Shown: piece after piece, positions 8,718-16,349 of the stretch | Numbering within the stretch: position 1 is the stretch's first letter | Layout: the number at the start of each line of letters is the position of its first letter | Position numbers and translations under genes: made by a program | Notes under the pieces: generated by a model | The model's input: only the letters and a program-made list of their open reading frames with translations | The model's database searches: none | Told to the model about the DNA's origin: nothing | From: Treponema sp. | Lineage (GTDB): Bacteria; Spirochaetota; Spirochaetia; Treponematales; Breznakiellaceae | Length of the DNA stretch: 41,381 nt | NCBI GenBank assembly: GCA_031254315.1 | Contig: JAIRUQ010000063.1 | Span: forward strand, 1-41,381 | Direction of reading: 5' to 3'

Positions 8718-8718
8718 A
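8699..8718. promoter_or_regulatory. Direct repeat over the hicAB promoter, candidate operator
   Basis: AGTATCATA occurs at 8699-8707 and again at 8710-8718, an 11-bp offset (one helical turn). The copies occupy the spacer and the -10 region. HicB proteins usually repress their own operon through a C-terminal DNA-binding domain, so this is a natural candidate operator. Confidence 0.45.
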
Positions 8719-8723
8719 AAGAT

Positions 8724-8951
8724 ATGGCAGGCATAAAGAAGCTCATCCAAAAAATGAAGGACCAACCTCATGGAATTATATTGGATGAAGCAGACAGAGT
8801 ATTGCGCCATTATGGATACCAATGTAAGCGGACAGAAGGCTCGCACCGCCAATATATAAACTTAAGCGGAGATGTAATTACTATTGTAGCAAAAGGTCAG
8901 ATAAAAAAAGCTTATATTACCGCCATACTTGAACGTATAGGAGAAAAATAA
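8724..8951 (+). CDS. hicA: HicA-family mRNA interferase toxin
   Basis: A 75-aa protein with the HicA double-stranded-RNA-binding-like fold. Key features are the N-terminal helix, VLRHYGYQCKRTEGSHRQYI with the catalytic His in GSHRQY, and IVAKGQIKKAYITAILERIG. HicA cleaves mRNA and arrests translation. The stop overlaps the hicB ATG (TAATG), the standard toxin-first order. Length is normal (60-80 aa). Confidence 0.9.
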   Translation: MAGIKKLIQKMKDQPHGIILDEADRVLRHYGYQCKRTEGSHRQYINLSGDVITIVAKGQIKKAYITAILERIGEK

Positions 8952-9307
8952 TGGAGAAACAAATGAACGTAAAGAAATACCTTGAGCGACCATATCATAT
9001 TGTTATACAGCACATTACCGATGAATCAGGTTCATATTACTTTGCCACCGTGAGGGAATTAGACGGTTGTATGAGCCATGGCGATACTTATGCACAAGCC
9101 TTTGAAAATATCCAAGATGCTATGAAGGGCTGGATTGAAACAAAACTTGAAAACGGTTTTTCGGTTCCCGATCCTATTGACGACAGCCGGTACAGCGGTA
9201 AATTTATTTTACGATTACCCAAAAGCCTTCATGCCCAGCTTGCCTTGCAGGCGGAACAAGAGGGTGTATCTCTTAATCAATATGCTCTATATAGATTAAG
9301 CAAATGA
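8951..9307 (+). CDS. hicB: HicB-family antitoxin
   Basis: A 118-aa antitoxin. The N-terminal part is a degenerate RNase H-like HicB domain (YYFATVRELDGCMSHGDTYAQAFENIQDAM, with the typical G-C-x-S-x-G-x-T pattern). The C-terminal part (GKFILRLPKSLHAQLALQAE, then EGVSLNQYALYRL) is an Arc-type ribbon-helix-helix. It neutralises HicA by direct binding and probably represses the operon. The ATG overlaps the hicA stop by one base; an alternative ATG lies seven codons in. Confidence 0.92.
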   Translation: MEKQMNVKKYLERPYHIVIQHITDESGSYYFATVRELDGCMSHGDTYAQAFENIQDAMKGWIETKLENGFSVPDPIDDSRYSGKFILRLPKSLHAQLALQAEQEGVSLNQYALYRLSK

Positions 9308-9316
9308 GCCTTTAAT

Positions 9317-9350
9317 GAAGAACCCCGCGGCAAGCCGACGGGGTATCTTC
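9317..9350. repeat. Strong hairpin downstream of hicB
   Basis: GAAGA-ACCCCG-CGGC-AA-GCCG-A-CGGGGT-ATCTTC folds into a long bulged stem directly after the hicB stop. There is no T-tract, so it is not a classic terminator. The inner CGCGGCAAGCCG core recurs at about 9435, so it looks like one unit of an intergenic palindrome family. Confidence 0.6.
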
Positions 9351-9374
9351 GTTGGAGAGGAAATTTATTATACT

Positions 9375-9465
9375 GGCGGGGGTCATACCCAATTACCCTT
9401 TTATGAAATTCATACTAAGTGTTGGAATTTTAAGCGCGGCAAGCCGCGGGGTATGAACCCCCGCC
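9375..9465. repeat. Inverted-repeat intergenic element
   Basis: The left arm GGCGGGGGTCATACCC (9375-9390) is the complement of the right arm GGGTATGAACCCCCGCC (9449-9465) apart from one extra base. The arms enclose about 58 bp, including another CGCGGCAAGCCGCGGGG core. It lies between the convergent hicB and ptsI genes. Confidence 0.6.
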
Positions 9466-9513
9466 TTCCAATCAACAAGCCGCCTGCTAACTTCAGCCCC
9501 TCATCTTCTTCCT

Positions 9514-9545
9514 CATTCGTGTTCATTCGTGTAATTCGTTGATCC
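9514..9545. repeat. 9-bp-period CGAAT repeat, copy 1
   Basis: On the complement the pentamer CGAAT recurs every 9 bp, ending in the GATCAACGAAT edge. The same element occurs near 16281, 22099, 23069, 27762 and 30228. Confidence 0.7.
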
Positions 9546-9552
9546 TTTTCTT

Positions 9553-11253
9553 TTACTTGGAAAGGAATTCTTCTATCTCCGCGGCAGTAGAAAATTGCAA
9601 AACTTTTTTCGCTATTTCTTCGGCTTTTTTGATACTGACAGACGCTATGGCGCGTTTTATCGCCGCGACGGAAGCGGCTCCCATGCTGAGTTTTCGCAAA
9701 CCAAGACCGATAAGAACAGGAATCGCCAGCGGATCGCCGCCAAGCTCGCCGCAAATTGAAATTGGCTTTCCGGCGGCAGTAAAAGCTGTAACCGCTGTTT
9801 TTATCATTCTGAATACGGCAGGGTGGTAACTTTGATAATAACTTTCAACTTCACTGTTCATCCTGTCGGCGGCGCACAAATACTGACACAGATCGTTGGA
9901 GCCGATGCTGGCAAAATCAACTTCTTGCGCGGCAACTTCGGCGACAAGAGCGATAGAAGGAACTTCAACCATAATGCCTATTTTCATCTCGCCTATTTTA
10001 ACGCCTTCTTTTTTTAATTTTTCTTTTTCTTCGGCAATGATATTCTTTAACCTGCGTATATCATCAATAGAACTGACCATAGGGAACATTATCCAAAGAT
10101 TGCCATAAAGACTTGCCCGTAAAGCCGCCCTTATTTGAGTTCTTAATATATTTGGATTGCTAAAACAAAAACGAATACCCCGGTTTCCCAAAAACGGATT
10201 TTCTTCGTTCTCAATTACAAGACCTGTCATCTGCTTGTCCCCGCCAATATCAAGCGTGCGAAGTATTACAGGCTTTTCGCCAAAACATTCCAAGACTTTC
10301 TTGTAAGAGACAAACTGCTCATCTTCCGTTGGCAGATCGTTACGCTCAATATACATAAATTCCGTCCTGAATAGCCCTACGGAATCCGCATAGTGTTCCG
10401 AACTTAATTCCTCATCTTCCGCCCCGGAAATATTCAGTCCTATGTCAATTTTAACACCGCAGGATGTAAGAGCCTCTTTTTTAAGGAATGTTTCGGCGTC
10501 TTTTTTGTCGCGGCTAAAAACACCGCTCTTTTTACGGTACTCTTTTACAATACTTTCTTCCGGGTCAAGAATTACAGTCCCTTTCGTAGCTTCGACTGCG
10601 GCAAGCTGACCATGTTTTACAAAGCCCAGAAGCCCATGTATGCCTAAAACAGCGGGGATTCCGTAACTCTTTGCTATAATCGCGGTATGGGATGTTATCC
10701 CTCCGGCTTCTGTAATAATTGCCAATACTTTGCTTCTGTCAAGACCGGCAGTATCAGAAGGTTTAAGATCATGGGCGGCGATAACGACGGGTTCTTTTAG
10801 AGTAGAAAGAGATTTTTTCCTCTGCCCGTTCCACAAATTTATAAGCAGGGCGCGGACATCGTCAAAATCAGCGGCACGCTCGGCAATGAGCGGGTCGGTG
10901 GTTTTTCGCAGAGCGGCAAGAACCGTTTCATAAACATGATAGATCGCCCAATTTCCCGCCCAGCGTTCATTCATTATCTTTGCGGGGATTTCTTCATTAA
11001 TGATAATGTCTTTTACTATTTCTTTTTGGGCAGTAAAGATTTCCGCCTTTGAAGGATCGAGTTTTTGCATCGCAAGCCTGATCTTTTCAAGTTCGATCAG
11101 CGCTTCATCTTTTACTGAAAGATAGCGATCAAGGTGAGTTTGTTCCTGCCCTTTTGAAATATAACTTTCAGAGGGCGTGTTGAACTTTTCATTGTAGATA
11201 TATATACTGCCGACTGCCGCTCCGGGCGCGGCTCCCTTTCCGTTTAGTAGCAT
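9553..11253 (-). CDS. ptsI: PTS enzyme I (phosphoenolpyruvate-protein phosphotransferase)
   Basis: A 566-aa cytoplasmic enzyme that takes phosphate from PEP and passes it to HPr, the first step of the sugar phosphotransferase system. The phospho-His site is GGITSHTAIIAKSYGIPAVLG near residue 190. The PEP-binding barrel has GLFRTEFMY near 300, ILRTLDIGGDK near 340, SIGSNDLCQY near 455 and the catalytic ICGELGGDP near 505. No HPr or EII gene is in the window. The start matches the family N-terminus (GKGAAPGAAVG), but there is no Shine-Dalgarno; instead a perfect hairpin ends 7 nt upstream. Confidence 0.97.
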   Translation of the reverse strand: MLLNGKGAAPGAAVGSIYIYNEKFNTPSESYISKGQEQTHLDRYLSVKDEALIELEKIRLAMQKLDPSKAEIFTAQKEIVKDIIINEEIPAKIMNERWAGNWAIYHVYETVLAALRKTTDPLIAERAADFDDVRALLINLWNGQRKKSLSTLKEPVVIAAHDLKPSDTAGLDRSKVLAIITEAGGITSHTAIIAKSYGIPAVLGIHGLLGFVKHGQLAAVEATKGTVILDPEESIVKEYRKKSGVFSRDKKDAETFLKKEALTSCGVKIDIGLNISGAEDEELSSEHYADSVGLFRTEFMYIERNDLPTEDEQFVSYKKVLECFGEKPVILRTLDIGGDKQMTGLVIENEENPFLGNRGIRFCFSNPNILRTQIRAALRASLYGNLWIMFPMVSSIDDIRRLKNIIAEEKEKLKKEGVKIGEMKIGIMVEVPSIALVAEVAAQEVDFASIGSNDLCQYLCAADRMNSEVESYYQSYHPAVFRMIKTAVTAFTAAGKPISICGELGGDPLAIPVLIGLGLRKLSMGAASVAAIKRAIASVSIKKAEEIAKKVLQFSTAAEIEEFLSK

Positions 11254-11260
11254 AAAGAAA

Positions 11261-11280
11261 GGCTACCAATATTGGTAGCC
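11261..11280. terminator. Perfect 20-bp palindrome between flaA and ptsI
   Basis: GGCTACCAATATTGGTAGCC is self-complementary over its whole length. On the minus strand it follows the flaA stop and precedes TTTCTTT and then the ptsI ATG. It could partly terminate flaA transcripts or mask ptsI translation. The T-tract is short and interrupted. Confidence 0.55.
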
Positions 11281-11289
11281 TTATAAATC

Positions 11290-12015
11290 TTACCAGCCAT
11301 CGACCATGTCGTCTGGATCACGGTGATGTTCGGAGAATAGGTCTGTTTCAGCGCGAAGATCATCAAAATAAATATAGTAACTGCCCATAGCTTCCATAGG
11401 ATCACAGTCAATCCTGAAACCCATTATTTTTATACCAAAGTTATTCTGATAATGGTAATTCCTCTGGACAACTCCGCTTAATCCGTCATCAGGAGCGGGA
11501 GGAATAGCTACCGTCATTTTCTGCCAACCGATAAAATTAAGCTTGCCCATAAAGAACTCATAATTTCTACCAAAGAAATCCTGAATTAACAGATAAATTT
11601 CATGGTTAAAATTACGTCCGGCAATCCATACGGAAACGGTCTTGGTTATTCCTTCTACCGGAACCGGGCGTGTGGGATAAATGGTAAAGCTACTATAACC
11701 TCTGCGAAGGAAGTCCACCCTTGTACCAAGTACATGAATGTCCCTAATCTCCATGCCTTCCTCTTCAGGAATTGCCTGTTTACCGGCGGGAGAGCCGACA
11801 AATAACCTTGTGGTTGTATAGCCGTCATCAGGGGACATTCTTGATCTCCACAGACCTTCATGCTCAAACTTGTCAACAGATACTTCTCTTAAAAGTTGCT
11901 GTGCCGTTTCAATTCCAAGCCTTTCCGGATCCGGTGCGCCTATTTCTCTTTCCTGCTGGGCATAAACAAAACCACCGATAAAAAGAATTAAAGCTATTGT
12001 TAAAAACTTTTTCAT
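11290..12015 (-). CDS. flaA: FlaA-family flagellar filament outer layer protein (second gene)
   Basis: A 241-aa exported protein with a signal peptide (KKFLTIALILFIGGFVYA, cleavage before QQERE). The mature part is beta-rich and aromatic, with motifs shared with the upstream paralogue: SVWIAGRNFNHEIYLLIQDF, GWQKMTVAIP and SYYIYFDDLRAETDLF. FlaA proteins sheath the periplasmic flagella of spirochaetes. The ATG has AAGGAG upstream, and the gap to the preceding flaA gene is only 10 bp, so the pair is one operon. Confidence 0.88.
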   Translation of the reverse strand: MKKFLTIALILFIGGFVYAQQEREIGAPDPERLGIETAQQLLREVSVDKFEHEGLWRSRMSPDDGYTTTRLFVGSPAGKQAIPEEEGMEIRDIHVLGTRVDFLRRGYSSFTIYPTRPVPVEGITKTVSVWIAGRNFNHEIYLLIQDFFGRNYEFFMGKLNFIGWQKMTVAIPPAPDDGLSGVVQRNYHYQNNFGIKIMGFRIDCDPMEAMGSYYIYFDDLRAETDLFSEHHRDPDDMVDGW

Positions 12016-12025
12016 TGCTTACTCC

Positions 12026-12817
12026 TTAATTACTACCTTCTGACCACAAGCTGTCAACATAATCCGGATCAGCCAGCTCATTGCCGTCAAACAGAGTTTC
12101 AAACGTATCTGTCAGGATTTTCAGTTGTTTAAAGTAAATGTAAAAATTGCCTACCCTCTCATCCGGATATGTCCATATTCTGAATTTGACAAATGTCAAA
12201 CCGGCATAGGAAGGTAAAGTACGCCTTGACTGCCTAATATTAGTAGGAATGTTTACGCGAAGGTTCCTCCAGCCGGCATAGGCGATATCTCCAAGTTTTA
12301 TACCATGGACAACGCCTTGGTAATCCCGTAAATAAACTTCGATATAGTACCTGAAGTTCGCTCCCCAGACCCACATATCCATATTTGAGACTCTTCCGGG
12401 AATAGGAATTTCATAGGGATTCCCATTTTCATCATCCGCCAGAACAGGGTACAAATCGATCCAGTTATATCCCATGCGATCGAACTGTCCGCGTATGCCA
12501 AGACTCCTCAATGTTTGGTCGTTACTTCTGTTATATCCAAAAACGGCAATGGGCCAAGTATCTATATAAGAGATAATCGGGTATCTTGTAGCGTTGCCGT
12601 TACTGTCCGTGACCACCTCGCCATTCGCGTTTCTGACCGGAGATGCGAACCTGCTTGCCGTCGTTTTCCAGATATAACGGGCATCATCGCCGCCGTTAAA
12701 AGATTCCAGGACTCTTGACTCATAGTTGACGGTGTACTCATCAGCAAATCCTGAGAAGACCGTTATGAATGCCCAAACAATCAGGCAGATAATTTTTAAG
12801 CTACCTTGTTTCATCAT
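12026..12817 (-). CDS. flaA: FlaA-family flagellar filament outer layer protein (first gene)
   Basis: A 263-aa paralogue of the next gene, with signal peptide ICLIVWAFITVFSGFA. Shared motifs are DMWVWGANFRYYIEVYLRDY, GWRNLRVNIP, VKFRIWTYPDE and NFYIYFKQLKILTDTF. It would be secreted to the periplasm and assembled on the flagellar core. AAAGGAG precedes two consecutive ATGs; the second (12814) has the better spacing. A consensus promoter lies upstream. From memory, Treponema pallidum also has a flaA pair beside fba; I could not check this. Confidence 0.85.
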   Translation of the reverse strand: MMKQGSLKIICLIVWAFITVFSGFADEYTVNYESRVLESFNGGDDARYIWKTTASRFASPVRNANGEVVTDSNGNATRYPIISYIDTWPIAVFGYNRSNDQTLRSLGIRGQFDRMGYNWIDLYPVLADDENGNPYEIPIPGRVSNMDMWVWGANFRYYIEVYLRDYQGVVHGIKLGDIAYAGWRNLRVNIPTNIRQSRRTLPSYAGLTFVKFRIWTYPDERVGNFYIYFKQLKILTDTFETLFDGNELADPDYVDSLWSEGSN

Positions 12818-12841
12818 TAAGCTCCTTTAATAATCTATAAT

Positions 12842-12870
12842 AATTATATTGGTTTGCAATACCTTTGTCA
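12842..12870 (-). promoter_or_regulatory. Consensus sigma-70 promoter of the flaA operon
   Basis: On the minus strand TTGACA (12870-12865), 17 bp and TATAAT (12847-12842) match the consensus perfectly about 25 bp before the flaA ATG. This fits a housekeeping promoter rather than a sigma-28 flagellar promoter. Confidence 0.8.
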
Positions 12871-12949
12871 AACCTAAACCACATGTTTTTGAGGCTTTTT
12901 CAAAACTTTTGAAAAAACTTCTTATTACTATTTTACAAGATTTTCAGAA

Positions 12950-13831
12950 TTAAGGCAAGAACCCCCTGTTAATTTTTTTTCTGTCAATAGCCTGAAAATT
13001 TGACCGGATTAAACCCGTGGTTTTCCCGGATTTTACCAGTTTGACCGCCTGTACGGCTTGCGCCCAAGGCGAGTCGTTTACGGAAAAAACCACGTCTGAG
13101 GGTATAAAAACAGGGTCAAGCCATGTAAAAAAAATCACCGGGACGCCGGTCTTTTTTTCAAGATATTCAGCGCCGACTCCTGCCAAAACTACACAGGAAA
13201 CATCGGAAATATCCGAATATTGCGAAAAAGAGGTGAAAAACAACGTTTCCCGCTGGTTTTCAAGGTCATTTAATGCCCTTTGAAAGGCTTCTCTGGCAGG
13301 AATTTGGAAAGAAGGCTGTAAAAAAACGACAAATCTACCGGTTTCACCCTTGTCAAACGCCACTGCTGTACGTCCGGCTCTGTAAAAATCGGCACTTATA
13401 TCGGTTTTATAGACAAAATACCCCGAAATATCACCGCCAACCTCAGAGGCGGACGGATTTTCGCTTTCTGTAAACATTCCTTCAAGCAAAACCACCCGAA
13501 TTTGAGGGTTTCCCTCATGATAAAGCTTCGCCGAGCGGGCAAATCTTAGGGGAAAAAGCACGCAAAACGGCTTGGAAGAAACCACGCTGACGGCAAACGG
13601 GACAACGTCTTCGCCCGCGTCATTTACCACAGTTACGGTTTTTATGGGGCGGAAAAGCGCGAACGAAGAGCGGAAAGCCTCTTTTTTTAGCCTGTCTTTC
13701 CCGTAAAGCCCAATAAATGATTCTTCGGTAACAATCAGCACAGGAGAGCGGGAATGGAAGACTATAAGCGGAATAATCACCGCCAGCGCGGCGGACGCGA
13801 TTAATGCCAATATTTTGGGCTTTATCTTCAT
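12950..13831 (-). CDS. Membrane-anchored protein of unknown function
   Basis: I do not recognise this family. The 293-aa protein has an uncleaved signal anchor (ILALIASAALAVIIPLIVF) and a large extracytoplasmic domain with alternating strands and helices (VVLLEGMFTE; RFVVFLQPSFQIPAREAFQRAL; SCVVLAGVGAEYLEKKTGVPVIFFTW). This is loosely reminiscent of periplasmic-binding-protein folds, but no motif is diagnostic. The ATG at 13831 sits 7 nt after an extended -10 and lacks a Shine-Dalgarno. An ATG seven codons upstream (13852) keeps the frame but lies inside that promoter. It is divergent from fba. Confidence 0.7.
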   Translation of the reverse strand: MKIKPKILALIASAALAVIIPLIVFHSRSPVLIVTEESFIGLYGKDRLKKEAFRSSFALFRPIKTVTVVNDAGEDVVPFAVSVVSSKPFCVLFPLRFARSAKLYHEGNPQIRVVLLEGMFTESENPSASEVGGDISGYFVYKTDISADFYRAGRTAVAFDKGETGRFVVFLQPSFQIPAREAFQRALNDLENQRETLFFTSFSQYSDISDVSCVVLAGVGAEYLEKKTGVPVIFFTWLDPVFIPSDVVFSVNDSPWAQAVQAVKLVKSGKTTGLIRSNFQAIDRKKINRGFLP

Positions 13832-13838
13832 GGTTGGA

Positions 13839-13847
13839 ATAATAGCA
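13839..13847 (-). promoter_or_regulatory. Extended -10 of the 12950-13831 gene, apparently leaderless
   Basis: Minus-strand TGCTATTAT (TGn plus TATTAT) ends 7 nt before the ATG at 13831. No convincing -35 is visible. The same TGCTATTAT sequence precedes the hydrolase gene at 34139. Confidence 0.45.
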
Positions 13848-13884
13848 TACAAGGGGGTACTGGCACAGAGGGAAAAATGCCATG

Positions 13885-13913
13885 TTGACCAAAGGGCGGA
13901 AAACCTATATTAT
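13885..13913 (+). promoter_or_regulatory. fba promoter
   Basis: TTGACC (13885-13890), a 17-bp spacer and TATTAT (13908-13913) lie 30 bp before the fba ATG, leaving room for a short leader with the AAAGGAG ribosome binding site. Confidence 0.7.
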
Positions 13914-13943
13914 TAGAAGATCACTATATAAAGGAGATTAAAA

Positions 13944-14942
13944 ATGACAAGTTATAAAGAATTGGGTCTTGTTAATACCAAGGAACTTTTTAAGAAAGCG
14001 GTTTCAGGCGGATATGCCCTTCCGGCGTACAATTTTAACAATATGGAGCAAATGCAGGCTATTATTCAGGCTTGCGTAGAAACCAAATCGCCGGTTATTT
14101 TACAGGTTTCGGCAGGGGCGCGTAAGTACGCTAACCAGAACATCCTGAAAAACATGGCAAAGGGAGCGGTCGAGTACGCCCATGAGCTGGGATATGATAT
14201 CCCCATCGTCCTTCACCTTGACCACGGCGATTCTTTTGAAATTTGCAAGGATTGTATAGAGACCGGGTTTTCATCGGTAATGATAGACGGCTCTCATTTT
14301 TCCTACGATGAGAATGTTGCCCTTACAAAGAAAGTCTGCGAGTTCGCCCATTCTCAAAAAGATTATGTTACGGTAGAAGGAGAGTTGGGAGTTTTGGCGG
14401 GAGTTGAGGACGATGTTTCCTCGGAACACAGTCATTATACACAGCCGGAAGAAGTGATTGACTTTGTAAACAAGACAAAAGTTGATTCGCTGGCGATCTC
14501 CATTGGAACCAGCCACGGAAGGGCAAAGTTCAAACCCGAACAATGCACGAGGGACGCCAACGGCATTCTTATCCCTCCTCCCCTGCGCTTCGACATCCTT
14601 GAAGAAATAGAAAAACAGATTCCCGGTTTCCCAATTGTTCTGCACGGCTCTTCATCAGTCCCAATCGAATATGTACAGATGATAGAAAAATACGGCGGCA
14701 AACTTACAGACTCTGTCGGTATTCCCGAAGAACAGCTTCGTAAAGCGGCAAAGAGCGCAGTGTGTAAAATTAACATTGACTCAGACGGACGCCTTGCCAT
14801 GACCGCGATAATCCGCAAAGTTTTGGTTGAACATCCTGATGAATTTGATCCGCGTAAATTAATTGGTCCTGCCAGAGATGAGTTAAAGAAACTCTACTCT
14901 CATAAAAACCAGAATGTACTTGGTTCCGCCGGGCAAGCTTAA
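13944..14942 (+). CDS. fba: Class II fructose-1,6-bisphosphate aldolase
   Basis: A 332-aa zinc-dependent enzyme that interconverts fructose-1,6-bisphosphate with DHAP and glyceraldehyde-3-phosphate. Visible motifs are ALPAYNFNNMEQMQAI at the N-terminus, the catalytic/zinc motif HLDHGDSFEICKDCIETGF near residue 90, VEGELGVLAG near 145, SIGTSHGRAKF near 190, VLHGSSSVP near 235 and CKINIDSDGRLAMT near 275. The DHG arrangement and length fit class II aldolases of the Fba/GatY type. The start has AAAGGAG upstream. TpiA, Pgk and Gap, the next enzymes, are elsewhere in the window. Confidence 0.96.
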   Translation: MTSYKELGLVNTKELFKKAVSGGYALPAYNFNNMEQMQAIIQACVETKSPVILQVSAGARKYANQNILKNMAKGAVEYAHELGYDIPIVLHLDHGDSFEICKDCIETGFSSVMIDGSHFSYDENVALTKKVCEFAHSQKDYVTVEGELGVLAGVEDDVSSEHSHYTQPEEVIDFVNKTKVDSLAISIGTSHGRAKFKPEQCTRDANGILIPPPLRFDILEEIEKQIPGFPIVLHGSSSVPIEYVQMIEKYGGKLTDSVGIPEEQLRKAAKSAVCKINIDSDGRLAMTAIIRKVLVEHPDEFDPRKLIGPARDELKKLYSHKNQNVLGSAGQA

Positions 14943-14985
14943 GTTATTTATCCGCCCGGCACACAATGTATTAGGCGCCGGGTGG
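14928..14985 (+). promoter_or_regulatory. Alternative hairpins between fba and the radical SAM gene
   Basis: Three segments can pair in two exclusive ways: GCCGGGC (14928-14934, inside the end of fba), GCCCGGC (14954-14960) and GCCGGGTGG (14977-14985). The middle one can pair with either flank. No T-tract follows, so termination is uncertain. Confidence 0.35.
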
Positions 14986-15013
14986 TAGTCTACAAAAAAA
15001 TTGGAGTAGTATT

Positions 15014-16204
15014 GTGAAGCAAAATATATCCATGGTTCCGATGATCTTCAAGAGGAACATCGCCCTTTCTGCAAAGTTGTTTTCCGGTCTTTTTAGAATT
15101 GGGCTCGCGCGTTGTTCGCCAAAACGGAACTACGGATTTAACCATTTTAAAAAACTTGGGCTGGTTTATTTTAAACTTACAGGCGCGTGTAACTTGCGCT
15201 GTGTCATGTGCGGTCAGTACGGCGAAAAGGGCGTAATGAAAGACCGCGCGGCGGAAGAAAACAAAAAGGTCCTTCCGCTTGAAACATGGAAAAAATTTGC
15301 TGATGAAATCGCGCCGCAAAAACCTGTTGTCTATATGTGGGGCGGAGAGCCTTTTCTTTATCCTGATATTTTCCCTCTTTGCAAACATATAGTAGATAAA
15401 GGTTTATTTTTAAGCGTTAACACAAACGGCACTTTAATTGAACGGCACGCCGAACAAATTGTCCGCGACAAATGGAGCAGTATTTTTGTCTCCCTTGACG
15501 CCTTCCGTGATGTAAATGACGAAATGCGCGGCAAGGGGAGTTACGACAAAGTAATCGCCGGGTTTAAGGCAATCAACAGGGAAAAGGAAAAACAAAAGGC
15601 AAAATATCCCCTGCTTGGAATTGTTACTGTCGTAACAAATAAAAATTACATGGATTTAGCAAATCTCGTGGAAGCAAGCAAGGAATACAAACTTGATATG
15701 CATATTATCAATTTGGGAACTTACACAAACGACAACATTGTAGCTACCCAAAAACGTTTTATGAGGGAAAAACTCAACACCGAGATTGATTGTCTTGAAG
15801 CTTACAACACCGGATATAATCTTGGAATAGACGGAGAAAAACTCCACCGCATTTTAAGTGAGGTGCAAAACAAAAATTACGGTCATCCGATCCTCACAGT
15901 ACCAACCTTAAATCCGCAAAAAACGCACACCTACTACGCTGAGCTTGAAACTCCTGTACGCAACCACTGTGTGGTTCCATGGTGTCAGGCAAATGTCAAC
16001 TACAACGGAGACGTGCATTTCTGCGCCGATTATCCTGATTATATTTTAGGCAACATCAAAGACCAGTCCTTTAAGGATATAATCAACGGAGACAGGGCAA
16101 ATTTATTCAGAAAGACAATAAACGAAAGTGAAGGCGGTATGTTCCCCGGTTGCCTAAGGTGTTATCAAAATATGCTTTTTGGTAATAAGATAAAAGGGTT
16201 TTAG
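15014..16204 (+). CDS. Radical SAM/SPASM-domain protein
   Basis: A 396-aa protein starting at GTG with TTGGAG upstream. The radical SAM cluster motif is CNLRCVMC (CxxxCxxC) near residue 60, followed by WGGEPFLYPD (the GGE motif) and SVNTNGT. The C-terminal region has the cysteine spacing of a SPASM-type auxiliary Fe-S domain: CVVPWC, then FCADYPDYILGNIKDQSFKDI, then CLRC. SPASM proteins mostly modify peptides or enzymes, but no precursor peptide or partner is evident nearby and the substrate is unknown. It lies 71 bp after fba and may be cotranscribed with it. Confidence 0.9.
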   Translation: MKQNISMVPMIFKRNIALSAKLFSGLFRIGLARCSPKRNYGFNHFKKLGLVYFKLTGACNLRCVMCGQYGEKGVMKDRAAEENKKVLPLETWKKFADEIAPQKPVVYMWGGEPFLYPDIFPLCKHIVDKGLFLSVNTNGTLIERHAEQIVRDKWSSIFVSLDAFRDVNDEMRGKGSYDKVIAGFKAINREKEKQKAKYPLLGIVTVVTNKNYMDLANLVEASKEYKLDMHIINLGTYTNDNIVATQKRFMREKLNTEIDCLEAYNTGYNLGIDGEKLHRILSEVQNKNYGHPILTVPTLNPQKTHTYYAELETPVRNHCVVPWCQANVNYNGDVHFCADYPDYILGNIKDQSFKDIINGDRANLFRKTINESEGGMFPGCLRCYQNMLFGNKIKGF

Positions 16205-16243
16205 TTCAATTAGCAATGAGCAAAGGGAAGAGGGAAGAATTTA

Positions 16244-16330
16244 CCACGGGGGGCACGGAGTTTCACGGAGGAAGAGAAGAGGATCAACGAATGGACACGA
16301 ATTGAGCGAATGAAACGAATTAAGACGAAT
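16244..16330. repeat. CACGGAG array followed by 9-bp-period CGAAT repeat
   Basis: CCACGGGGGGCACGGAGTTT and a further CACGGAGG are followed by GGATCAACGAAT with CGAAT repeating five times mostly at 9-bp steps. It fills the gap before the 16350 gene. The same pair of families occurs together, in the other order, near 22099-22198. Confidence 0.65.
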
Positions 16331-16349
16331 ATCATAGTAGAGGTTTATT

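Noticed and set aside
9315..9542. Plus-strand open frame after hicB
   Set aside because: It consists of palindromic and CGAAT repeat DNA; no plausible protein.
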